Assembly (NCBI GenBank): GCA_016213105.1
Contig: JACRBN010000007.1
Coordinates: 62,001-126,000, forward strand
Direction: 5' to 3'
Length of the DNA stretch: 64,000 bases
Source of the DNA: Chloroflexota bacterium
Lineage (GTDB): Bacteria; Chloroflexota; Anaerolineae; Anaerolineales; Villigracilaceae
In this document: one piece after another, positions 56,668-64,000 of the stretch
Layout of the letters: each line of letters begins with the position of its first letter
Position numbering within the stretch: position 1 is the first letter of the stretch
Notes under the pieces: generated by a model
What the model saw: only the letters and a program-made list of their open reading frames with translations
The model's database searches: none
What the model was told of the DNA's origin: nothing
Translations under genes and position numbers: made by a program

Positions 56668-59262
56668 ATGTCCAACCGCAAACTGACTTTGCTTCTCGCG
56701 CTCATCTTCCTGACTGCTTGGTTAGCCGCGCCCACATATGCTCTGGCTACGCCAGCGGCAGCCAGCGTCAACCCCTCCTATCCGCGGCTGGGGATGTGGT
56801 GGCCCAATCCGTGGGAACAATCGCTGGACGACATCGCCCGTTACGACTGGGTCATCCTGGGCGATTGGTCGGCGGAGTTCATCGACCCGCTCAAGGCGCG
56901 CAACCCCGACATCCTGCTGCTCAACTCCACCAACGCTTGTGAACTGGGTTTCGACCCCGATGACCCCGCCAGCCGCGCCTACATGAGCGGCATCCCCGCG
57001 GAGTGGTTCCTGACCCAGGTCGGCACCACGTTGCGGACGGCGGTCAACGCCACGCTGACCGTCCTGCCCATACAGGCGCTGACGGTCAGCAATGGGACGG
57101 AGACCTTCGAGCTATTCGTCCCTGGCGACACGGCGCTCATCGACGGCGAGAGCGTTTACGTGCAGGCTGTGGACAAGGTCAACCGCACCATCACGGTCCA
57201 GCGCGGATACGTGCGCCAGGCCTCGACCCATGCGGCGGGAACGCGCATCGCGGCGCACGTCAGCTTCTGGCCGCATTCCTGGGTGATGAATCTCAGCACG
57301 CTCAGCCCCAAGGGCACCATCGACCCGCTCATCGGTCCCGAACATTGGGGCGACTACAACGCCCGCGTCGGCGCGGAACTGCTGTCAGATCCGCGCTGGG
57401 ACGGCCTCCTGATCGACCGCTCGGATGGCGAGGAATCCTGGCTGGTCGGCAACTCCACTGCCCGCACCCTCGACCCGAACCAGTCCAACACCCTGCCCGC
57501 CGATTACTCCAACTTCGATCAGACCTGGAACGACGGCTTGTACCAATACGAGGCGGACCTGCGCGGACTGGTCGGCCCAAACAAGATCATCTTCACCAAT
57601 TGGGGTGAGCCCAACTACGCCCTGCTCAACGGGAACAACTTCGAGGGCTTCCCCAAGGACGACGGCGCCTCCTACGGCAGCGCCTGGCATACAACCGTCT
57701 TCGGTCCCTGGCCGGACGCGGGCAGCTATTTCGAGTGGCTTCAATATTCGGGGTCGCCCAACCTGAGCATGATCGAAACCTACGAGGACGACAGCGGCGC
57801 GGACCCCAACGGCGACGGCTCCTACGATAATCCCTGCGTCAAGCCTGGCTTCGTCCCGAATTATCGGAAGATGCGCTTCGGCCTGGGCACGGCCCTACTG
57901 GGTGACGGCTACTACAGCTACGAGATCAACACCAACGGCCACGGCTCCCTGTGCCTGCTGTGGTTCGATGAATACGACAACGCGGGGGCGGGACGCGGCT
58001 ACCTGGGTTACCCGACGGACGCCGCCATCCGCGCCTTCGACTCCCTGCCCGCCCCCGACCTGCTCCTCGCCACCGGCGGATTCGAATCTGACATCGCGTT
58101 TGGGGCCTGGTCAACCTGGGCGGACACAGGCTACAGCATCAGCGCGCAGCGCGACACCTTCGACCCACATTCAGGTTCGAGCGCCGCCCGGCTCGACATC
58201 ACCCAGGCCCTCGGCACCGACTGGCAGGCTTCCTTCAGCTACGAGCCGTTGACGCTCAGCCAGGGGCAGGATTACACCCTCACCTTCTGGGCGCGCGCCG
58301 ACAAGGCCCGCCCGCTGACCATGTGGGCGCAGCAGAATCACGACCCCTGGCAGGGCTGGCTGGACTTTGGTCAGGTGCAGTTGACAACCGAGTGGCAGCA
58401 ATACACCATTTCCGCCTCCGCCGCGGGCAGCGACGCGACCGCCTTCCTGGCCTTCGGGCTGGGCGAAACCACAGGTTCCGTCTGGCTGGATGATGTCAGG
58501 CTACAGGCGGGCAGCCAGGAAGTCTGGCGGCGCGATTACGATCACGGCAGCGTGCTGGTCAACGCCTCATCCAACCCGGTCGCGGTACCGCTGGAAACTG
58601 GCTACTTCAAGCTTCAGGGAACGCAGGTGCCGGGCGTCAACAACGGCGCGTACGTCACCCAGGTCACCCTGCCCGCCCGCGACGCGCTCATCCTGCTGAA
58701 GGCCGGCATCTTCGCGGATGTGCATCCCACCCATTGGTCGAAAAGCTGGATCGAACGTCTGTATAACGCCGGCGTAACCGGCGGCTGCGGGAAAAATCCG
58801 CTGGTCTACTGCCCGATGGCCAGCGTCACCCGTGATCAGATGGCTGTTTTCATCCTACGCAGCCTGCGCGGCGACACGTATGTCCCTCCAGAAGCAACGG
58901 GGACGGTCTTCTCCGATGTCCCCTCCACCTATTGGTCTGCCGACTGGATCGAGGCGCTCCAAGCGGAAGGCATCACCGGCGGCTGCGGGGGCGGCCGTTA
59001 TTGTCCCAGCCAGCCCGTCACCCGCGCTGAAATGGCGGTCTTCCTGCTGCGCGCCAAACACGGATCCGCCTATACCCCGCCCACTGCTTCAGGAACGAAA
59101 TTCACCGACGTCCCCGCCAACCATTGGGCCGCCGCCTGGATCGAGCAGCTCGCCGCGGAAGGCATCACCGGCGGCTGCGGGAGTGGAAAATATTGTCCCA
59201 GTAGCCCGGTCACGCGCGGACAGATGGCGGTATTCCTGGTCGGGACTTTCAGTTTGCCATAA
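56668..59262 (+). CDS. SLH-anchored putative glycoside hydrolase with carbohydrate-binding domain
   Basis: An 864-residue exported protein. Signal peptide ~1-28. Residues ~35-460 look like a TIM-barrel glycoside hydrolase of the putative GHL type: YPRLGMWWPNPWEQSLDDIARYDWVILGD, LLLNSTNACELGF, WDGLLIDRSDGE, IIFTNWGEPNYALLNG, SMIETYEDDSG. Acidic residues at strand ends (LIDRSDGE, MIETYEDD) are catalytic candidates. Residues ~468-625 form a CBM4/9-like beta-sandwich (GGFESDIAFGAWSTWADTGYSISAQ). Residues ~684-864 are three SLH repeats with the GGCG..YCP cysteine pair and an FSLP end. Start at 56668, AGAAGGA upstream. Substrate unknown; a wall-attached polysaccharide-degrading enzyme is likely. 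Confidence 0.8.
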   Translation: MSNRKLTLLLALIFLTAWLAAPTYALATPAAASVNPSYPRLGMWWPNPWEQSLDDIARYDWVILGDWSAEFIDPLKARNPDILLLNSTNACELGFDPDDPASRAYMSGIPAEWFLTQVGTTLRTAVNATLTVLPIQALTVSNGTETFELFVPGDTALIDGESVYVQAVDKVNRTITVQRGYVRQASTHAAGTRIAAHVSFWPHSWVMNLSTLSPKGTIDPLIGPEHWGDYNARVGAELLSDPRWDGLLIDRSDGEESWLVGNSTARTLDPNQSNTLPADYSNFDQTWNDGLYQYEADLRGLVGPNKIIFTNWGEPNYALLNGNNFEGFPKDDGASYGSAWHTTVFGPWPDAGSYFEWLQYSGSPNLSMIETYEDDSGADPNGDGSYDNPCVKPGFVPNYRKMRFGLGTALLGDGYYSYEINTNGHGSLCLLWFDEYDNAGAGRGYLGYPTDAAIRAFDSLPAPDLLLATGGFESDIAFGAWSTWADTGYSISAQRDTFDPHSGSSAARLDITQALGTDWQASFSYEPLTLSQGQDYTLTFWARADKARPLTMWAQQNHDPWQGWLDFGQVQLTTEWQQYTISASAAGSDATAFLAFGLGETTGSVWLDDVRLQAGSQEVWRRDYDHGSVLVNASSNPVAVPLETGYFKLQGTQVPGVNNGAYVTQVTLPARDALILLKAGIFADVHPTHWSKSWIERLYNAGVTGGCGKNPLVYCPMASVTRDQMAVFILRSLRGDTYVPPEATGTVFSDVPSTYWSADWIEALQAEGITGGCGGGRYCPSQPVTRAEMAVFLLRAKHGSAYTPPTASGTKFTDVPANHWAAAWIEQLAAEGITGGCGSGKYCPSSPVTRGQMAVFLVGTFSLP

Positions 59263-59398
59263 CCAATTATGGAAGGTCACCCACAAGACGCCTCCCATGT
59301 ATTGGGCTTTTAAAAAACTGACATATACAAACCCACACCAAGATGATGCAGTTCTTCGCTGCGCTTCGAAGCCTGCCTCTTTTCAAGCCAGCCCATGC

Positions 59399-59404
59399 TA
59401 CAAT
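59399..59404 (+). promoter_or_regulatory. Leaderless-type -10 of the helicase gene
   Basis: TACAAT ends eight bases before the ATG at 59413, with no ribosome-binding site between. It decides the start at 59413 rather than the ATG at 59395, which lies upstream of the hexamer. Confidence 0.55.
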
Positions 59405-59412
59405 ACAGCGCC

Positions 59413-61326
59413 ATGAAAGCCACTCCACCATCCATCGAAGAATATTTTGGACGCCTGGCCCGCCTGCTCGACCTGGAAGCGGAAGCTGAAAAGCTGGAAG
59501 CCCTGCTCGCGCTCGAGAAGCGCTCCCCCACAGAAGCCGAGGAGACGGGCAATAGCCTGATTCATCTCACCATCCGCGCCGAGGATGCGGGACTGGGTGG
59601 CCGCATCCTGCTGACCTTTGGCAAGCGCAACCAGACCCTGCCCCTGCCGTGGACGCGCCTCAGCGCAGGCAGTCCCGTCATTCTTTCGGAGGAGGGGCTG
59701 GGACACCCCTCCCCCGGCTGGCGCGGAATCGTCAGCCGCCTGCAAAAGGACAACATCCAGGTTGCCTTCCCACAGGCGCCTGAACCCGAGGGCGAACGCC
59801 CCAGTTTCAGGCTGGATCGCTCGACCGATGAGGTTTCGCGCCTGCGCCAACGCCAGGCCCTGGACCGTGCGCGGGACGCCAGGTCATCGCGCCTCGCCAC
59901 CCTGCGGGACGTGTTGATCCACAGGCAGACCCCGCTCTTCAACTCCATCGCCGCCCCCGACTTTCTCGATCAAGGCCTCAACGAGTCCCAACGGCAGGCC
60001 GTCACCTTCGCGCTGGGCGTGGAAGATATTGCCATCATCCACGGCCCGCCCGGGACGGGCAAGACCACCACGCTGGTGGAGTTGATCCGCCAGATCACGC
60101 GCGTCGGCGGGACGGTCCTGGCTGTGGCAGCCAGCAACCTGGGCGTGGATAACCTGCTGGAACGCCTGCTGGCCGCAGGCGAAAATGCCATCCGCCTCGG
60201 GCACCCTGCGCGCGTCTCGCCCGAGTTGCGCGAACATACTCTCGACCTGCTCGTGGAAAATCATCCCGACATGCGCCTCGCGCGCAAGTGGCTGCAGGAG
60301 GCGAACACCCTGCGAGCGCAGGCCTCCAAGTTCTATCACACCAAGCCGCAGCCAGGCGTGCGCGAAGCCCTGCGGGAGGAAGCCAAAAAATTGCGCGAGG
60401 ATGCGGGCAACGTCGAGGAACAGGTGGTGGAAGGCATTCTGGGCCGCGCCCATGTGGTGTGCGCCACCGCCACGGGCCTGGACCCGCAGGTGCTCGGCAA
60501 ACGCCGCTTCGACTGGTGCGTCATGGACGAAGCCAGCCAGAGCACCGAAGCCGTCGTCTGGATTCCCCTCCAGTATGCAGAAAAGATCGTGCTGGCGGGC
60601 GATCCCTTTCAGCTCCCGCCGACGGTGATCTCCGCCGCCGCCGCGGCCCAGGGATTGAACGTGAGCATGATGGAACGCCTGCTGGAGCAGCCGCCAGTCA
60701 AGCTCTCACGGCTTCTGACCACTCAATACCGCATGCACACCGACATCATGACCTATTCCTCCACGGTCTTCTACGCGGGCAGTCTGCAGGCCGATCCCAC
60801 CGTGGGCGCGGCGCTCCTGCGTGACCTGCCCGGCGTGGCAGACGATGAACTGACCCATTGTCCCGTCCATTTTATCGACACGGCCGGGGCCAGCTACGAC
60901 GAGGAACTCGAACCCGACGGCGACAGCCACCTGAACCTGATGGAAGCGGGCCTGGTCCTGAAAAAAGCGCGCGCTTTGATCGCCTCGGGCGTCCAGGCGG
61001 AGCAAATCGCCGTCATTACCCCCTATTCGGCGCAGGTGCGCGTGCTGCGTGAAAAATTCAAGACGCTTGATATCGAGATCGACAGCGTGGATGGGTTTCA
61101 GGGCCGCGAAAAGGAAGCGGTGATCGTCTCGCTGGTGCGCTCCAACCGCGAAGGCGAAGTCGGCTTCCTGGCCGATACGCGCCGCATGAACGTGGCCCTC
61201 ACCCGCGCCCGCCGCAAATTGATCGTCATCGGCGACAGCGCCACCATCACCAGTCATCCCTTCTACAAGCAGATGGTGGAATACTTCGAAGCCATCGGCG
61301 CGTATCATTCGGTCTGGGAGGAATGA
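59413..61326 (+). CDS. SF1 helicase of the UPF1/IGHMBP2 group
   Basis: A 637-residue superfamily 1B helicase. Motifs: Q region LNESQRQAVTFAL, Walker A IIHGPPGTGKTTT (Lys217), motif Ia AVAASNLGVDNLLERL, motif II VMDEASQST (Asp372), motif III LAGDPFQLPP, motif IV LTTQYRMHTDIM, motif V DSVDGFQGREKEAVIVSLVRSN, motif VI NVALTRARRKLIVIGD. A coiled N-terminal region (~15-45) and an OB-like insertion (~45-130) match IGHMBP2-type proteins. Length and all motifs are normal, so active 5'-3' DNA or RNA unwinding is expected. It stands alone with a terminator behind it. Confidence 0.94.
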   Translation: MKATPPSIEEYFGRLARLLDLEAEAEKLEALLALEKRSPTEAEETGNSLIHLTIRAEDAGLGGRILLTFGKRNQTLPLPWTRLSAGSPVILSEEGLGHPSPGWRGIVSRLQKDNIQVAFPQAPEPEGERPSFRLDRSTDEVSRLRQRQALDRARDARSSRLATLRDVLIHRQTPLFNSIAAPDFLDQGLNESQRQAVTFALGVEDIAIIHGPPGTGKTTTLVELIRQITRVGGTVLAVAASNLGVDNLLERLLAAGENAIRLGHPARVSPELREHTLDLLVENHPDMRLARKWLQEANTLRAQASKFYHTKPQPGVREALREEAKKLREDAGNVEEQVVEGILGRAHVVCATATGLDPQVLGKRRFDWCVMDEASQSTEAVVWIPLQYAEKIVLAGDPFQLPPTVISAAAAAQGLNVSMMERLLEQPPVKLSRLLTTQYRMHTDIMTYSSTVFYAGSLQADPTVGAALLRDLPGVADDELTHCPVHFIDTAGASYDEELEPDGDSHLNLMEAGLVLKKARALIASGVQAEQIAVITPYSAQVRVLREKFKTLDIEIDSVDGFQGREKEAVIVSLVRSNREGEVGFLADTRRMNVALTRARRKLIVIGDSATITSHPFYKQMVEYFEAIGAYHSVWEE

Positions 61327-61348
61327 GGAACAGGTTTTGACATAAAAG

Positions 61349-61382
61349 AGAGACAGCCGGCTTGAAAGCGGCTGTCTCTTTT
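61349..61382 (+). terminator. Rho-independent terminator
   Basis: AGAGACAGCCG (61349-61359) pairs with CGGCTGTCTCT (61369-61379), followed by TTT; an A-run precedes it, so it could also work in the other direction. Confidence 0.85.
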
Positions 61383-61588
61383 CGATTCGCCAAAAACGCT
61401 TGCAAGGACACGGCGAAAACGAGAAGTCAAAAACGCGATAGCCCTGCCAGACCCACAAAAGAGTGTGAGAAATGACCCTCTTGCGAGGGCGGGCAGCCTG
61501 GACGAAAATGGATACACTGGAACCCAACACTACATTGTCCCGGTGTCTTTCCCTTCCCACCTGGGAACATCGGGGACCGGAGGAATTC

Positions 61589-64000
61589 ATGAAAGGCATT
61601 TCGCAAGTCGCAATTCGCATGGTTCTGCGCATGCTGGGCCTGGTGCTCCTCGTCGCATATACCTCCTTCGGAGGGGCAAATGGGGTCGGCGCCCGGGAAG
61701 CGACCCCGAACCAATCTTTTCATGGGCAGTTTTTCATCGTTCGCGGCGATGGACCCGATCCACAATACGGAGCGCAGGTACGCTATTTTCTGCACACCGA
61801 AGATGGGCGCATCATTTACCTGGAATTGAAAGAGGAACTGATCCAGGCGGCTGGCGGGGCGCTGGCGCTGGACGGGAGGCAGGTTGTCGTAAACGGATCC
61901 GCGCTGCCGACCCGGGCGGGAGAAACCGAACAGCTGCTGGTCGCTTCCATCACCGCCGCAGAAGGCTCCGTGGCTGTGGAAGGCCAGAACCCGCTGATGG
62001 TCACCGGCTCCCACCCCTGGATCTCGATCATGTGCAAGTTCAGGGATGTCAGCGACGAACCCAGGGACCTGGCCTATTTCCAGGAGATGTACAGCAGCGC
62101 CTGGCCGGGCCTCGACCACTACTGGCGCGAAGTATCCTTTGACATCGCCAATGTGATGGGCAGCGGCGCGGCAGGCTGGTACACCCTGCCCCAACCGCGC
62201 TCCTACTACATTGTCAACAATACGCTCGATTTTGAACGGGCTGCCTCAGATTGCACCGGGGTGGCCGATGCCGACGTGAACTTTACAAACTACGACGGCA
62301 TCAACCTGATGTTCAACGCCAACCTCGATGGGTATGCCTGGGGCGGCGGCCTGTATATGACCCTCGACGGCGTCACCAAATACTGGCATATGACCTGGGA
62401 ACCGCCCTGGGGATATTCCAACATCACCGTCATGTCGCACGAAATGGGGCATGGCTTCGGCCTGCCACACTCTTCGGGCGCTTACGGGGAGACCTACGAC
62501 AATCGCTGGGACGTAATGAGCGACACGTGGACCGATTGCGCCAATTCCACCGATGCCGTCTACGGCTGCATCGGCCAGCACACCATTTCCTATCACAAAG
62601 ATATGCTGGGCTGGGTCACGCTCGCAGAAAGATACATTCCGCCCGCCTCCGGTGGCACAAACACAATCACCCTCGAACAATTGGCCCTGCCGCAAACCAA
62701 CAATTATAAAATGGCCAGGATCCCGATCGGCGCCTCTATAACCCGCTTCTACACCGTGGAAGTGCGCAGGAAGGTCGGATACGACGTCAAACTGCCCGGG
62801 CAGGCTGTCATCATCCACGAAGTGGATACCACGCACGCGCGCCCCGCCAACGTGGTCGACCCCGACAACAACGGCGACACCGGCGATGCCGGCGCGATGT
62901 GGACGGTGGGGGAAACGTTCACCGACGCCGCCAACGGCATTTCAGTGTCGGTCCTGTCCTCCACAGACACGGGATTCCAAGTCAGCATCACCAGCCCGGG
63001 CCGCGCCCCATCCGTATTCAACAAGACCAGCCCGTCCAACGGGTCGCTCACCCAGTCGCCCAATCCCACCCTGAGCTGGGACGCGAGCAACGGCGCAATC
63101 TCCTATGAATATTGTTACGATACCGTCAACGACAACCTCTGCTCGGGAACCTGGACCGGCGCGGGAACGAGCACCAGCGTCGCCTTGAGCAATCTGGCCA
63201 CCGGCAATTATTACTGGCAGGTGCGCGCCAAAAATCCCATCGGCACCACCTACGCAAATGGGAGCAGTTCGGCCTGGTGGTGGTTCTTTGTTCTCAACCA
63301 GCCCGCCGCCTTCAACAAAACCAGCCCATCCCATGGAACCGGCGGCTTGACTTCCGCTGTGACCCTGGCCTGGAACGCAAGCGCCGGCGCGACCAGTTAC
63401 AGCTACTGTTACGATGCCAGCGATGACAACGCCTGTGCCGGGACCTGGGTCAATGTGGGGACGCATACCAGCGCCAGCTTGAGCAGCCTGAACTCGGGCG
63501 CGTACTACTGGCAGGTGCGCGCCGACAACAGCCTCGGCGCCACGTATGCCAATGGCAACAGTGCGGCCTGGTGGCAGTTCACGGTCTTTAACCCGCCCAC
63601 CGCCCTACATTTGAGCAGCCAGACGGCGCCCGAAAATCAACCCGCCGGCGCAGCCATCGGGACATTTTCCAGCGTCGATGCGGACAGCGGGGAGACCTTC
63701 ACGTATTCGCTCGTCCCCGGCGGCGGCAGTGACGACAACTCCGCCTTCGCCATAACGGGCAACCTCCTGCAAACCGCCCAAACCTTTAACTACCTGACGA
63801 AGAATTCCTACTCCGTCCGCGTGCGCACGATGGACAGCGGCGGCGCATACTTCGAGCAGTCCTTCAGCATCGCCGTCGTCGACGCCCCGCCCATCTTTGC
63901 CGATGTGCCCGCCGAGCACTGGGCCGCATCCTTCATCGAACGCCTGTCCAATGCCGGGGTGACGGGTGGCTGCGGCAGCGGCAACTTCTGCCCCAACAAG
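61589..64000 (+). CDS. Secreted zinc metallopeptidase (M6-like) with FN3, cadherin-like and SLH domains, 3' truncated by window
   Basis: The frame stays open to the window end (804 codons). A signal peptide occupies residues ~1-37. The zincin motif HEMGHGFGLPHS (His284, Glu285, His288, third His near 294) matches the HExxHGxGxxH form of M6/gluzincin-metzincin-like secreted peptidases. After the catalytic region (to ~470) come two FN3-like modules with YEYCYDTVNDNLC and YSYCYDASDDNAC and YYWQVRA strands, then a cadherin-like segment (ENQPAGAAIGTFSSVDADSGETFTYSL), then the first SLH repeat (from ~769, GVTGGCGSGNFCPNK). Start at 61589, GGAGG upstream. Further SLH repeats presumably lie beyond the window. 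It would be a wall-attached extracellular protease, a counterpart to the M28 peptidase at 8444. Confidence 0.88.
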   Translation, partial: MKGISQVAIRMVLRMLGLVLLVAYTSFGGANGVGAREATPNQSFHGQFFIVRGDGPDPQYGAQVRYFLHTEDGRIIYLELKEELIQAAGGALALDGRQVVVNGSALPTRAGETEQLLVASITAAEGSVAVEGQNPLMVTGSHPWISIMCKFRDVSDEPRDLAYFQEMYSSAWPGLDHYWREVSFDIANVMGSGAAGWYTLPQPRSYYIVNNTLDFERAASDCTGVADADVNFTNYDGINLMFNANLDGYAWGGGLYMTLDGVTKYWHMTWEPPWGYSNITVMSHEMGHGFGLPHSSGAYGETYDNRWDVMSDTWTDCANSTDAVYGCIGQHTISYHKDMLGWVTLAERYIPPASGGTNTITLEQLALPQTNNYKMARIPIGASITRFYTVEVRRKVGYDVKLPGQAVIIHEVDTTHARPANVVDPDNNGDTGDAGAMWTVGETFTDAANGISVSVLSSTDTGFQVSITSPGRAPSVFNKTSPSNGSLTQSPNPTLSWDASNGAISYEYCYDTVNDNLCSGTWTGAGTSTSVALSNLATGNYYWQVRAKNPIGTTYANGSSSAWWWFFVLNQPAAFNKTSPSHGTGGLTSAVTLAWNASAGATSYSYCYDASDDNACAGTWVNVGTHTSASLSSLNSGAYYWQVRADNSLGATYANGNSAAWWQFTVFNPPTALHLSSQTAPENQPAGAAIGTFSSVDADSGETFTYSLVPGGGSDDNSAFAITGNLLQTAQTFNYLTKNSYSVRVRTMDSGGAYFEQSFSIAVVDAPPIFADVPAEHWAASFIERLSNAGVTGGCGSGNFCPNK

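Overview
The window reads as a chromosomal segment of a Chloroflexota bacterium, most likely class Anaerolineae. This is inferred from gene content, not from a marker gene. Five secreted proteins end in the same triple SLH module with a paired-cysteine signature, none shows an LPS-type outer-membrane context, and several genes have a -10 hexamer 5-8 nt before the ATG with no ribosome-binding site (leaderless-type starts). Most of the window is high-GC. The leftmost ~1.8 kb and ~56.1-56.65 kb are clearly AT-rich and look acquired. I see no rRNA, tRNA, CRISPR array or intact insertion sequence.

Layout: (1) 0.4-2.0 kb: the broken 3' end of an RHS toxin-type gene with a small membrane protein behind it, then a VF530-type gene. 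(2) 2.1-8.2 kb, minus strand: a GH25-like/phosphodiester glycosidase fusion, an aldo/keto reductase, three small lipoproteins and CorA. (3) 8.4-13.3 kb: an M28 peptidase and a seven-repeat protein, both with SLH anchors. (4) 13.4-19.1 kb, minus strand: a complete branched-chain amino acid type ABC transporter, livF-G-M-H-J. (5) 19.3-36.9 kb, plus strand: a cell-surface glycan cluster (pyruvyl transferase, GT-C-like proteins, a jelly-roll surface protein, GT2, GT4, flippase) with a partner-switching signalling module embedded in it (STAS, PP2C phosphatase, RsbW-like kinase, STAS, receiver) and a large hybrid histidine kinase after it. (6) 37-43.4 kb: a STAND/NB-ARC-TPR regulator divergent from a small zinc-ribbon protein and an SLH-anchored propeller-like protein. 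(7) 43.5-46.6 kb: phenylalanine 4-hydroxylase beside a pteridine reductase-like SDR, folB, folK and folE, a local set for making and using a reduced pterin. (8) 46.7-53.8 kb, minus strand: cpaB-cpaE-tadA-tadB-tadC (Flp/Tad pilus motor) followed by comF and hpf. (9) 54.1-56.7 kb: a trypsin-like protease with a low-complexity tail, a DUF4258/YgiT-type zinc-finger pair, two overlapping mini-ORFs, a HIT-family protein and a foreign-looking membrane protein. (10) 56.7-64 kb: an SLH-anchored glycoside hydrolase-like protein, an SF1 (UPF1/IGHMBP2-type) helicase, and an SLH-anchored zinc metallopeptidase that runs off the window.

Taken together the window is dominated by envelope functions: making a surface glycan, attaching enzymes to the wall through SLH domains, building a Tad apparatus and regulating these by phosphorylation switches. 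Intergenic gaps carry several composite palindromes of the same design, a dispersed repeat family. The least-described signals are the cysteine-paired SLH family with its invariant F-[NS]-L-P end, the signalling switch inside the glycan operon, the pterin/phenylalanine hydroxylase cluster, the cascade of overlapping mini-ORFs before the HIT gene, and the leaderless-type promoter pattern.
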